This document shows positions 10,986 to 23,015 of a stretch of DNA of 64,000 nt, piece after piece. The notes beneath the pieces are model-generated. The model searched no databases. It was not told the origin of the DNA and saw nothing but the letters and a program-made list of their open reading frames with translations. The position numbers and the translations under genes were made by a program. The stretch is from Cocos nucifera (Eukaryota; Streptophyta; Magnoliopsida; Arecales; Arecaceae): positions 124,001 through 188,000 of the forward strand of contig QRFJ01004928.1 of the NCBI GenBank assembly GCA_006176705.1. The letters run 5' to 3'. Numbering within the stretch: the stretch's first letter is position 1; every line of letters starts with the position of its first letter.

Positions 10986-13900
10986 GTAGAAGAAGAATCC
11001 ATAACCTTCACTGAGGCAGACGCTCAGGGGGTCCAATTCTCCCATAATGATGCTGTTGTAATCTCTTTAAACATTGCCGATTACGATGTACGCCGTATTT
11101 TAGTAGATAATGGAAGCTCGGTCGATGTATTATTTTATGATGCCTTCTCAAAAATGTTCTTACTCAACAACCACTTGGGGCCTATGAACTCTCCATTAAT
11201 AGGCTTCACTGGCGATGCTATACCAGTTGAGGGCATAATAACTTTGGCCGTGACTGCGGGACAATGCCCGAAACTGACTAAGGCATAGGTCGACTTTTTA
11301 GTCGTAAGAACTCCGTTCGCCTATAATGCTATTCTCGACCGACCTAGTCTAAATATACTTCGGACAGTGGTATCAACTTATTATTTGAAGATGAAGTTTC
11401 CGACGAGCTATGAAATTTGAGAGGTCAGGGGATCAAGCTCTGGCAAGGCACTGCTACTCAATCATTCTGCATAAGAAAGAACATTCCGACCCTTATCTTG
11501 TTGACGGGTTGGATGTCCGCAATGACCTTACCGAGGAGCGGGATGAGCCTATGGAGGATCTCGTATCTATATCCTTGAACGATGGAAACACGGAGCACGT
11601 TGTACAGATCGGCTCCAACTTAGGGGACGAGGTTCGGGAACAACTCATCACCTTCCTCAGGATGAACGTGGATGTCTTCGCCTGGGCCCCAGCGGATATG
11701 TCAGAAATTGATACCGAAGTTATGGAATATCGATGGACTATTGATCCGAAGTATCGATCGATAAAAGAGAAATTACGCAACCATGCCCCGGAGAGGCAAA
11801 AAGCAATTACGGAAGAAGTAGGCAAGCTCCTTAAAGCTGAGTTCATCCAAAAAATCAACTATCCGACCTAGGTCTCAAATGTGATCCTCATTAAAAAGGC
11901 AAACAATAAGTGGAGGATGTGTATAGACTTCAAAAAATTGAACAAAGCTTGTCCAAAAGATAGCTATGCTCTTCCCAGGATTGATCAACTGGTAGCACAA
12001 CCTCGGGCCATGAGCTCCTCACCTTCATAGATGCCTTCTCTGGCTATAACCAGATACGGATGGCGTCAGAAGATGAGGAGAAAACTATTTTTGTTACTGA
12101 TCGTGGTCTTTACTGTTACAGGATTATATCCTTTGGGCTTAAGAATGCAGAAGCAACGTACCAGCATCTGATCAACAAAATCTTCAAAAAGTAGATCGGC
12201 TATAATATGGAAGTGTATGTGGATAACATGCTCGTCAAAAGTCGAGCTTCTATAAACCATCTTGTCGATCTTGAAGAGACCTTCAGTGTACTCAGAAAGC
12301 ATAAGATGAAGTTGAACTCGACCAAGTACGCCTTTGGTGTGACCTCTAAAAAGTTTCTGAGATTTATGGTGTCGAAGCGTGGGATTGAAGCAAATCTCGA
12401 AAAAATTCAAGCCATTCAAGAGATGACCACTTCAAAGATAATCAAAGAAGTTTAACACTTGATTGAAAAAGTGGCATCCCTAAATCGCTTCATCTCGAGA
12501 TCAGTCGAGCGATGCATGCCCTTCTTCCAAGTTTTCAAGCAACCAAAGAATTTCTACTGGATGATGGAGTGCCAACGGACGTTTGAGGAGCTCAAAAACT
12601 ACCTCGACTCACTCTCACTACCGATGAAGTCCAAACTTGAAGAAGAATTATTCTTATACTTAGCGGTCTCCCCGACAGTCTTGGCAGCAGTCCTAGTCAA
12701 GGAGGAAGCGAAGATACAATGGTCGGTTTACTACATAAGCCGGGTCCTAAGGGATGTAGAGATCAGGTGTTCTAAGCTAGAAAAATCGATTTACTCTCTT
12801 CTAATTACTGTCAGGAGGCTCTAACCTTACTTTCAGAGGCACACCATAACGGTCTTCATGGATCAACCAATAAAGATAGTCTTTCAGCGAATGGACGCTT
12901 CTGGGAGAATCGCAAAATGGACAATCAAGCTCATGAAATTTGATATCAATTATTGACCACGGCCATCGATCAAAGCTCAGATATTAGCAGATTTTGTAGT
13001 AGAGTATACCATTTTCGATGATGTCGAGCTTGAGCAGAACGAGATCGACGCTCTGCTGTCGCAACCAAACCTCCCTGAGGAGACAGCCAACCTTCTTGAA
13101 GGTTTTGGGCTCTGTACGTAGATGGTTCGTTCAACTCTGCTGGAGCAGATGTGGGGTTGGTCTTAGTCAGCCCTAAGAAAGTCATCGTCGAGTATGCACT
13201 GTGCTTCGAATTTTCTGCAACTAATAATGGGGCCGAGTATGAAGCGCTAATCGCTGGGTTAAAAATTGCAAGAGAATTAAGAGTAGATTGGCTTCAAGTC
13301 TACAGCGATTCCTAATTAGTGGTCGATCAAGTTAGTGGTAGCTATGAAGCGCGAGAGAAAAATATAATGAAATACCTTGAGAAAGTAAAAGACTTGACTC
13401 CGACCTTCAGCTCTTTTGGCATTCGACAGATTCCGAGAGCAGAAAATATAAGAGTCGACCTCCTCTCTAAGTTGGCCACTTTAGCTCCAACCGAACTGCT
13501 CAAAGAAGTATTTTTTGAAATCTTGAAGTGCCCAAGCTCAGAGAAATTGTAGATCATTTTGCAGACAGAACTCGAGCCAAGCTGGATCGATCCATTGGTT
13601 GCCTACCTCAAGGAGGGAGTCCTTTCTCATGATCCGAAAGAAGCTCGAAAACTTAAGAATCAAGCCTTCCGATACGTTTTGTACGAGGGCAGATTGTATA
13701 AGAGATCGTATTTGCTACCACTGTTGAGATATCTCCGACCTTCAGAAGCTGACTTTGCATTATGGAAAGTGCACGAGAAAATATGTAGAAGTCATGTAGG
13801 AGCCAGATCCCTATCGCAAAAGCTACTTCGACAAGGATACTATTGGCTAATCTTATACCATGATTCTATGGAGTATGTCAGAAAATATGATCGTTGTCAG

Positions 13901-14830
13901 AAGAATGCAAGCATACAAAGACGACCGACCTCCGAGCTTACTCCACTAAATGCATCCTGACCATTTGCGCAGTGGAGGATGGATATACTTGGCCTTTTCT
14001 GACGGCATCCGGGCAATGAAAGTTCCTCCTAGTCGCGATCGACTACTTCATCAAATGGATCGAAGCTGAACCTCTAGCCAAAATTACCGAGGCCAAGATA
14101 CAAGACTTCATCTGAAAGTTAATAGTCTGCCAATTCAGTCTACCCCGAATCCTCATAATCGATAATGGATGATAATTCACCGAGATGAGGTTCATCAAAT
14201 TCTACGAAGACCTAAACATCTTCCACCATTTCATATCAGTAGCTCATCCATAGGCAAATGGAGAAGCTGAAGTGACCAACTAGACTCTGCTGCAAGGCAT
14301 CAAGACAAGGCTCAATAGAGCAAAGGAGACCTGGATGGACGAGCTCTACTATGTCCTCTGGGTATACCGAACTACTCAAAGGCTGCCAACTAGAGAAATA
14401 CCATTCGCCTTGGCCTTTGGAGTAGAGGCAGTCATTTCGGTCAAACTTAAGCTTCCGTCAGCATGGATCATGGCCTTCAACAAGCAGCACAATCCATAGG
14501 ACCTTGAGTCAATCTCGATCTGCTGGAAGAAAAAAGGGAGAAAGTCCAGGTTCGGATGGCGGCCTATAGATGAAAGATGGTTCGGTACTATGACTCCAGA
14601 GTCAAAAGTAAAATATTCAGAGTGGAAGACTTGGTACTTCGGTGAGTCACCATCTCTCAGTCTCAGAGCCAGAAAAAGCTTACCCCAAATTGAAAAGGTC
14701 CGTATGAGGTGGTGGAGGTCGTCTGGTCCGAAACTTATCATCTGAAGGAGCTCGGAGGAATAATGCTTCCACGATCTTGGAACTCAAAAAACCTGAGGAT
14801 GTACTATTCAAAAGAAGCAATTAGAAGTGG
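10986..14830 (+). pseudogene. Ty3/Gypsy (Tat lineage) pol pseudogene
   Basis: A decayed retrotransposon polyprotein. In order it has an aspartic protease (VDNGSS active site at 11103-11120) and a reverse transcriptase (about 11600-12440: KKANNKWRMCIDF, DAFSGYNQIRMA, and the catalytic box as YVDNML at 12216-12233, where the second aspartate is asparagine). RNase H (about 12540-12990) follows, then a second, archaeal-type RNase H (about 13110-13490: LYVDGS, EYEALIAGL, YSDS) typical of the Tat lineage. Integrase (about 13700-14430) comes last, with a damaged zinc finger (YDRC where CDRC is usual) and core motifs MDIL and IDNG. A C-terminal tail runs to about 14825. More than a dozen in-frame stops and at least three frameshifts make it non-functional. 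Gag is absent. The order protease-RT-RNase H-RNase H-integrase supports the lineage call. Confidence 0.93.
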
Positions 14831-14834
14831 CCGT

Positions 14835-15520
14835 GTTAGGAATAGAAGGAGGACCTCGTCCTAACGTGAGTAAAGTTGAAGGCCTCATTCATTTTAGACG
14901 AGATGAGAGAAAAGGCCATAACAACAGTTTTTATGTGCCTCCATAGTCCATTAGGAATAGTAGGAGAACCTCGTCCTAACGTGAGCAAAGTCGAAAATCT
15001 CATTTATTTTAGACGAGATGGAGGGGAGAGGTCCTAACAATGGCCCTTATATGCTCCCACAGCATGTTAGAAACAGGAGGAGAACCTCGTCCTAACATGA
15101 GCAAAGTCAAAAATCTCGCTCATTTTAGATAAGATGGGAAGAGAGGCCCTAACAACGGTCCTTATGTGCCCCCACAGTCCATTAGAAATAGAAGAAGAAT
15201 CTCATCCTAATATGAACAAAGTTGAAGACCTCATTTATTTTAGACGAGATAGAGGAAGAAGTCCTGACAATGGCCCTTATGTACCTCTACAGTCCGTTAG
15301 AAATAGGAGAAGAACCTCGTCCTAACGTGAGCAAAGTTAAAGACCTCGTTTATTTTAGATAAGATGGGGGGAGAAGCCCTGATAATGGCTCTTATGTGCC
15401 CCCACAGTCCATTAGGAACAGAAGGAGAACCTCATCCTAACATGAGCAAAGTCGAAGGCCTCGTTCAGTTTAGATGAGGTGAGAAGAGATGTTCCAACAA
15501 TGGTCCTCTTATGCTCGAGC
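14835..15520 (+). repeat. 115-bp tandem repeat, about six copies, in the Gypsy 3' non-coding region
   Basis: Units start with (G/A)TTAG(G/A)AA at 14835, 14950, 15066, 15181, 15296 and 15411, a period of 115-116 bp. Each contains an AACCTCGTCCTAACGTGAGC-like stretch, an ATTTTAGACGAGATG-like stretch and TTATGTGCCCCCACAG. The copies differ by scattered substitutions. Tandem repeats between integrase and the 3' LTR are known in Tat-lineage elements. Confidence 0.92.
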
Positions 15521-15667
15521 CTCAACTTCGACGTTAATCTTGGCTGGAGATAAGATCTTTCCTGAACTTCAACTTGAACTAGCGCAGAGCCCTAAAGAGA
15601 ACTTCGACAGTCGTTCTTTTTTATACTTTATTTCTTTGAGTTTTGAACTCGAAAGTAGGAGGACTAT

Positions 15668-17087
15668 TGTTGGGGATAAACCTCGCTCCCGTCGAAGTCC
15701 AGCCTGGTGCTTAGCCTAATGCAGCTGGTAATCACAAAAGAGCTTCGATCGAGAATTCTCTCCTTAGCGATCGAACCCCATCCGATCTCCTTCAGCGGCC
15801 AAACTCATTCAGTGGCCGAACTCTTCCAGCTGGACTCCAAACCCAATCGAACTCCTCAGTGATCGAGTCCCAGTCGAACTTTTCTAGCGGTCGAACTTCT
15901 TCCAAATTTCTCCAGCAGTCGGACTTCTATGAAAATCGAACTCCTTCTAGTTTTCTTCTTCAATCGGGCTTCTATGAGAGCCAAATTTTTTTTGGATTCC
16001 TCCTTCAGTCGGACTTCTATGAGAGTGAACTCCTTCCGGACTCCTTCAATAGATGGGCTTCTATGGAAGCCGAACTCCTTTCGGACTCCTCCAGCAATCG
16101 GACTTCTACGAAAGTCGAACTCCTTCTGGATTCCTCCTCCAGTCGGACTTCTATGAGAGCCAAACTTTTTTCAAATTCCTCCTCCAGTCGGGCTTCTATG
16201 GGAGCCAAACTCCTTCTAAAATTTTTCCTCTAGTCGAGCTTCTATGGGAGTCGAATTTCTTCCAGATTTCTCCTTCAGTCGAATTTCTATGGGAGCCAAA
16301 CTTCTTTCGAACTTTTCCAATAGTCGGGCTTCTATGGGAGCCGAACTCCTTCTGGATTCCTCCTTCAGTCAGACTTCTATGGAAGCCGAACTTCTTTTAG
16401 ATTTCTTCTCCAGTCGGACTTCTATGGAAGCCAAACTCCTTTCGAATTCCTCCTCCAGTCGGACTTCTATGAGAGCCAAACATCTTGACTCCTCCAGCAG
16501 TCGGACTTCTATGAAAGTCGAACTTCTTTCGGATTCCTCCTTCAGTCGGACTTCTACGAGAATCGAACTCCTTCTAGACTCCTCCAGCAGTCGAACTTCT
16601 ACGGAAGCTGAACTCCTCCAGCAGTCAAGCTTCTACGGAAGCCAAACTTCTTCTAGACTGTTTCTTCAGACGGATTCCTACAGGCGATCTCACTACTGAA
16701 TTATTACAATTATCATTTATTAGGATAATTATGATTGTCATTTATCAGAACAATCATGATTGGCATTTATCAAGATGATTACGATGGACATTTATCAGAA
16801 TGGTTACGATGGTCATTTATCAGGACAGTTACAATAAGCTCCATCTATAGAAAGGCATCCTCCAGATACATTTTCTCTAAGCTTTATTTTTCTTCTCGAA
16901 ACTTTGCCGAACTTCTCTTTGAGCACTCCATTTCTATTGGTCAGAAGAGCTAACTTGATCGTCGGAGGATCCTACCGGAGCCACCACCACCAACTTCGGA
17001 TGGAATTTTATTTTGCAGATCACCGACGGCGACCTCGTCTTCCTCGACTCCAGCTCGATTCGGTGTCAACCAAATTCTACACCAATA
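15668..17087 (+). repeat. 3' LTR of the Tat-lineage Gypsy element
   Basis: The LTR runs from TGTTGGGGATAAACC to AAATTCTACACCAATA, where the related copy at 61720-63115 ends ACCAACA. It follows the purine-rich AGTAGGAGGACTAT, the likely polypurine tract. A TATA-like CTATAGAAAG lies near 16846, aligned with TATAAAAG in the other copy, followed by the conserved CCTCCAGATACATTTTC. The length of 1420 bp compares with 1396 bp for the right-hand copy. No clean 5-bp target duplication could be confirmed. Confidence 0.9.
15905..16660 (+). repeat. 45-bp tandem repeat within the LTR, about 17 copies
   Basis: The core CAGTCGGACTTCTATG recurs roughly every 45 bp (for example near 15916, 15962, 16005, 16093, 16139, 16368, 16411, 16456, 16543 and 16588). 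Each is followed by GGAGCCGAACTCCTTC-like sequence. Because 45 is divisible by three, the array gives long open frames in several phases with serine-rich or phenylalanine-rich repeats. These are artefacts of the repeat, not genes. Confidence 0.9.
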
Positions 17088-18780
17088 CTATGAATTCAAA
17101 AACTATGTACTCCAACCAATCTCCTAAAATGATAATTATTTTTACTTTATCTCATTGGTCGAGCTAATTATTACCGGCTTTCCATGATATTATCAAAAAA
17201 TTAAAAAATTTCTAGAAAATTTGAATATTTTTCATTTATTTGAACCTACCAAGATAAATATAAATATTAATAATCATGGTCTTGGTTACCTATCAAGATG
17301 GCAGAAATTAATCATTTTGATTTGGAATTATGAAATTTGGTCTATTTCTACCTTTTTTAACTTCATTCCTTGATCGAGAGATGTTGATGCAAGGATCAAA
17401 ATTAATTATTTGATATAGAATTTAAAATTAAATAAATAATTAAAATTTAAAGAAATTCATCCAATCCTATCCGATAAACATCGATTTCGATCAATTGAAT
17501 GACTTGAATCTGATCATGATTCATAAAAAAATTTAGTTAATTACAGTCAGATTTGATTTCTATATTTTTAATCTATATAAAATCAAACTCGACTGACTGA
17601 TATAATATTTTTAATATTTAAATTATTTAAAAATTAATAATTAATAATTATAATATATTATGCATTAATTTATAGATATTATTAAATTATTATATTTTAA
17701 TTTTTATATAAATTGAATGATATATTAATTTATAATGAATATTAGATAATATTAAAACTTAAATCAATGTAATTTATCAGAATCTACTACAAATTATTAA
17801 ATTTAATTTTTAATAATTTATATATGATAAATGATTGATGGTGGTTTATTAAATTTTTTTAATTTAATTAAATTTAGTGAGATCAAATTTTTTTTGATGA
17901 CCTGATTCAATTTGATCTATGCCCAGTCCTTATAGAATTGTGAAATCCGGCTCTCCTCCCGCATGCCACCAGATGATGATTTGTTATTTTGAGGTGTCCT
18001 GTCTTTTTTTTAAATTACTTTTCTGGTTTTTTTTTTCCCTTGCCGACACCCGAGTTGGGAGACGTTGACCAACGGCAGTACGACACCATACCAACCACAT
18101 TGAAATCGCTTCGGATCTTGGTGGGCGCCGCAGCTTACCCGTTGAAAATGACTCGACACGCCGCCCCGACACCCCCCCCCCCGCCCCTCCATTGCCCCGT
18201 CCAACGGTCTGTACAATTCCTTCTTATCTGGACTCCACGTTCAAATTTCAAAAGTTTCGGTTTGGTTAGTTCCCTTTTACCCACCAACAGTTGCACATTT
18301 CGCTACCGATCATCCAATGGCGTTCGCCTCCGAAATTGATATCAAACAAGCTGAGATCGATGGTATCCGTCAGACCGGTATACATTAGTCAAGAGTTTTA
18401 CTACGATACTTTAAAAAAATATTTTAATTTTTTTATTATTTATCTATTTTTATCATCAAATTAAATATAAATTATTTAAATTTTAATTGGTTGGAGTGCT
18501 AATAGCATGGCTATGGTAAATATTTCAATGGTTATAATTGTTTTAATATTAAAATTGATGAAAAATTTTATAATTAAATTATTTTTTAAAAAAATTTTCA
18601 TGGGCCATCGAAGATGGAGGAGTCGTGGGTGCGCATGGGGAGGGGGACATGGAGAAGCCACAGGTGGGCGGAAGATGAAAAAGCCATGGGAGATGAAAAA
18701 TTAGTACCCTGCAAGCCAATCGTATGACTAATGCGATTGAACTTTTCTATATAATCTTCTAATTTATTTAATGATATTAT
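17088..18780. other. AT-rich intergenic DNA, no gene seen
   Basis: 17100-17940 is very AT-rich with no coding sequence. 18030-18260 is a short GC-rich patch including a C run near 18171-18185. 18600-18690 is G-rich and shares phrases such as GAGAAGCCACAGGTGG with 21850-21870. None of this could be assigned to a gene. Confidence 0.5.
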
Positions 18781-21690
18781 TTATTTATGAATAATATGAG
18801 GTATTATATTTCATCATTTGCTATATCTTATTTATTTTTAAGATGACGATGAGTCTTATAGATTAGGATTTAGAATAATAGTTTGAGTTATGATGAGATC
18901 ATACCAATAAGATTTAAAATTTTAATTTAAAATATTTTTAGTCATTGGATCATTAAGTTGGAGATCAATATTTCGGATAGACTAGCACATCCTATGTATG
19001 CTCAATAAAGAGAATGGCTAATCTCACAGTCACTTATGTGGAGATACTAATACGAAGATGTGTGTGCTCATTAAAGAATAAATTCACTGAATTAATCTAC
19101 AGAGAGAACATCTTATTGAGTCTTAATTACATGTCAAAAAATAGTTCTCTAGTACAAGTTGTGTAAGTGATTCTTAGATCTGAGATCACCATGGTACCTC
19201 ATATACATAAATCTATATTTTGGTTCATATCCATTCATTACTAAGTCATGTATAGGATGTTCTAGATATGATAGAATATATATGAAAGTTATTGGTCGAT
19301 CAATAAGAAATCGATCATTTTCAGTAAAAAAAGATGTCATCCAACGTATTATTATCTCTAAATGACTCAGAAAGTCTTTAATTAAAGCATAATAAATATT
19401 AGAAAGAGTTTCTAATATTTTATTATTAAAGTTATTGTTGAATGATGAATCATTAATGTGAATATGCAATTGAGTTTGACATGAATCTATACTCATAAAC
19501 ATATTCGGGATGCGAGATAATTGAAGGATTGAATTGCACAGCAACTTGCCACTAAAGAGTATATTTGGTATTTTCATCAAATTTTCTATCTTCCGAATAT
19601 ACATAATACATTGCCATACGTCAATCTTGTCTTAAGGATTCTCATGAATTAAAGAGTTTAATTCATGAATCAATTAGAAAGAGTTCTAATTGATTAACTT
19701 GAGTTGACATGTATTTGACCTAAATCAATTCGAAAGATTCTAATCAAACTAGGTTAACATGCACCTGGACCTACACTGACTAGATGTGGAATCCAATGAA
19801 TCACATACATTAAGAAATTGATCAAAAAATTTATTTAAATTTTATTAGGGTCAATGAATTTTAATTAGGTTGCTAATTAACATGCTAGCACAAGTTGGTT
19901 GATCCAATTCTTAACCAAATTAGATTTAGTTCAAAATCTTGTCTAAATGGCTAATCTATTTAAGTTGGACTTATATTAGGTTGAGCCATGAAGAGTAAGG
20001 CTATAAATAGGTTGGGTTGACCCGTGATCCGATCCAGCTTAACTCGTTTAGACTCGATCCGATCCATTTTAAAGGACCCACGGAACTGGGTCGGATTCTA
20101 AAATTGATCCATTCAATATTCTAGATTGGGTTTGGGTTTACTGAATTTGAATCCGACCCGACTCGACCTGATCCAAATTCAGTATTAAATCCAATATATA
20201 AACTATAAAATAAAAAGAGGGAGATTGGAATTCTAAATACTTTCATAGCATTATTATTTTTTAAAAGTTTTACTCAATTAGACTATGAGATTTTGAGAAA
20301 TTGTTTATAAATTAAGAGTCAATACAAAGTAATATTTATTTTCTTTTGTTATAAACTTTGCATATGTTAATTTATCATCCCGACCAAAATTTAGATTTGC
20401 ACCGGATCTAAAATTTTTAGATTAAGACCGGATTATACATGGATCCGATCCAACCAAATGATCCAATAGGATAAACTTTTTAATCATGAATCTAACCCAA
20501 TTTTCAAATGAGTTGGATCTGAGTCCAACATTAAGACCCGATCAAAAAATCGATTTGGATCGGGGTCACTCATGACTCGATTTGACCTGACACATTTACA
20601 TCCTAATGAAGAGGCAAGCCTGATTAGGCACCTCTTAGCCTTATCTCACACCAAAAAGATAGAGTTCAGAGGGCTTGGAACTCTATCTAGTGTTGGTGCC
20701 AAATTAAAGGAGCACCATGGATTCTTCTATTTTAGGTCTCATACACATCACTATAGATTCTTCTGTTTTAGGTCTCATACACATGTGATATCTTTTGATG
20801 GCTCTCTCCCTTCCTTTTCATGTCCTTGGGGCTTTGACTAAAGTCCATGCCTCTATAGCTGGCATGGAAAATTATTTTTGCATGAAGAGGCATATAGAAA
20901 ACTTGGCACTAAGAGTCCTTTTGCTTTGGGCAAAAGAGGTTGGCGTCCCATCTTTATCCTCTTGCTTATTTGATAAGTTTTGGATCAGATAATGCCACTT
21001 GGCATGTTTTGGGATGCTCTAGAAAAAGATTAGACACTTGACAATTCCCTCTACCATAGATTAAAACCAAACAATGTATATACATTATTTCATCGCACCT
21101 TTTGGCTCTTAAGGAGTCCTGCTTGAAGTCTTGCATCAAAACACTACAATGTTACTTTTTGGGCATGTGGAAAGTGATGCGGTAGTTTTTGGGGCATCTC
21201 CTCTCTCATTATAAATAGAACTTGTATTTGAGAGTCTAAGACAATCAAGTCCCAGTAATTCTCTTTCTTTTCTTGTTAAGACAAGATCTTTCTTATTAAG
21301 ATAAGAAGTCTTCCATTAAGATAAGAATTTAGGAAGAGGATTAGAAAAGACTAATAGAGAGAATAAAAGAGAGAAGAAAAGGAGAAGATCTGAGAGAATT
21401 ATAATCGTAGAAAGGTTAGTGAATTCTTAAAAAGAATTCAGCAAGTAAGGTTTCAAAAAAAGTGCTTTTTTGATCATGTTCTTATGTGTATCACCGTTAG
21501 AGGGCGAACACTTAGGCGTCTTGTAGAAATGATTCATTATAAAATCAGATTTAAATTTGGTATGCTTTCTAATTTCTACCTTTCATATTCAACTTTGATC
21601 GAAATCAATAAGGAGATCTTGGGTCTAGGGTTTCAATAACCGTGAGTTTTATTAAGAAAATTTTGAAATCTAACCTTCTATTGCACTACC
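18780..21690 (+). repeat. LTR-like repeat, interrupted by a MITE
   Basis: Non-coding DNA with LTR-like features. A TATA box (TATAAATAG near 21212) is followed about 25 bases on by a transcript-start-like region, then AAGACAAGATCTTTCTTATTAAG direct motifs. A 3' part (GAGGGCGAACACTTAGGCG near 21502) resembles R/U5 regions of plant LTR retrotransposons. A minus-strand open frame at 19604-19149 has no recognisable domain and is probably chance in AT-rich repeat DNA. The ends are not defined. It could be a solo LTR or several overlapping fragments. Confidence 0.35.
19988..20613. mobile_element. hAT-type MITE with perfect 8-bp target duplication
   Basis: The element is 19996-20605 (610 bp), flanked on both sides by ATGAAGAG (19988-19995 and 20606-20613), an exact 8-bp duplication. 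The left end reads TAAGGCTATAAATAGG. The right end, on the opposite strand, reads TAGGATGTAAATGTG. Subterminal DNA is rich in GATCCGATCC and GACCCG motifs. The centre is AT-rich and there is no transposase. Confidence 0.9.
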
Positions 21691-21699
21691 ATAACTCTA

Positions 21700-21990
21700 T
21701 AAGGGGGACCGAGGGTGGAGGAGCTATGGGTGCCAGGAGGATGGGGATCTGCAAGGGTGGGGGGGACTAAGGGCGGAGCACCCATAGGTGCACAGGGATA
21801 GGGGGACCAAGGGCAGAGGAGTCATGGATGGTGGTGGTGCACGGAGAAGCCACAGGTGGACAGGAGGTGGAGGAGTTGTAGGTGGTAGGGGGCCCGGGGA
21901 GGTCGCAGGCAAAGTTGAGATCGAGGAGCCACGGGTGGAGGGTCGAGGAGGGATGTGGGTAGGTGTGGAGAAACCATAGAAAGAGAGAGG
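21700..21990. repeat. G-rich low-complexity block
   Basis: Strongly G-rich on the plus strand, with recurring phrases such as GGAGGAG, GGGGGAC and GAGAAGCCACAGGTGG. The open frames across it are low-complexity glycine/arginine- or proline-rich and are not believable genes. It resembles blocks at 18600-18690, 27310-27720 and 49000-49470. Confidence 0.6.
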
Positions 21991-22114
21991 TGGAGAAGCC
22001 AGAAGAGATAAAAAAGAAAAATATATATATTAATTTTTAAAAATAATTAAATATATAAAAATGATAATATGTAATATTTTATATTTTTTTAAATAAGATA
22101 TTATAAAGGAGAAT

Positions 22115-23015
22115 CATAACAAAATCTTGGCAATTTTATTGAAATAATGTTTGAATAAAAATAAATTATAAAATTAATGTTCTTTCTAAACTATTTATAA
22201 ATGTACTGGTCGAAACAAAGTTGCCCTATGCTAGGACAATTATCATTGGTGAGTCAGCCACACCTGGGACATGGTGGGATGAAGTGGTAGAGCCGCCTTA
22301 TAATAGAGCGACTTAATGAACTGCTCTATGTGAAGCGACTAGGAGAGTCGCTCTAGCGTCGGATGGCTCCCTAAGACCACAAATTTTTTGAGATTAAGTA
22401 GGAGGCCAAGCATCCATTGTTGCAGAGCAGGCTAAGTTATGATAGGGCGGCTCTCTTAGACTACTATTATCCAAGACGGAGTCATCATATTCTTCCAATT
22501 CTTCATTCCGATTTTCTTATTCATTAGAGTATGTCCAACTCATGCGACTCTATCCGACTCCCACCAGTCGGCGATCTCCTGCTTCGTCCATCTGCCATCA
22601 ACTAGCGATCTTTTCCTCATCCATCTCCCATCAGTCGATGATCTGCGGCTCCGTCTGATTCCCACCAACTATCCTATGGTAGGGTGACTCATAACTTAGT
22701 CCACTCCGCAACAATGGATGCTCAGCCTCCTACTTAGTCTCGAAAAATTTATGATCTCAAAAAGCTGCTCTACAATAGGGCGACTCTCTTAGTCGTCTTC
22801 ACGTAAAGCGGTTCATTGAGTTGCTTTATTATAGGATGGCCCTGCCACTTTACCCCATCATGCCTCGAGTTCGCTGATAGTTATCCTACTATAAAATAAT
22901 TTTATTTCAAACAATACTTTCATAAATAGTCATAATCGAGGAATAATATTAATTTTATAATTTATTTTTATTCAAATATTATTTTAATAAAATTATCTAA
23001 AATTCTTCAACAAAT
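22115..23015. repeat. Large inverted repeat (foldback element)
   Basis: Left arm about 22118-22492 and right arm about 22640-23015 are inverted copies. For example, TAAGTAGGAGGCCAAGCATC on the left matches the complement of GATGCTCAGCCTCCTACTTA on the right, and TTTGAATAAAAATAAATTAT matches the complement near 22960-22979. The loop of about 150 bp contains three diverged repeats of CCAGTCGGCGATCT type. A transcript could form a hairpin of roughly 375 bp per arm. No open frame. Probably a foldback or MULE/MITE-type element; the family is unknown. Confidence 0.88.

Noticed and set aside
15859..16699. Several overlapping serine-rich and phenylalanine-rich open frames
   Set aside because: They are translations of the 45-bp LTR repeat, open because the unit length is a multiple of three.
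19149..19604. 151-codon minus-strand open frame
   Set aside because: AT-rich, Asn/Ile-rich translation within LTR-like repeat DNA; no domain recognised.
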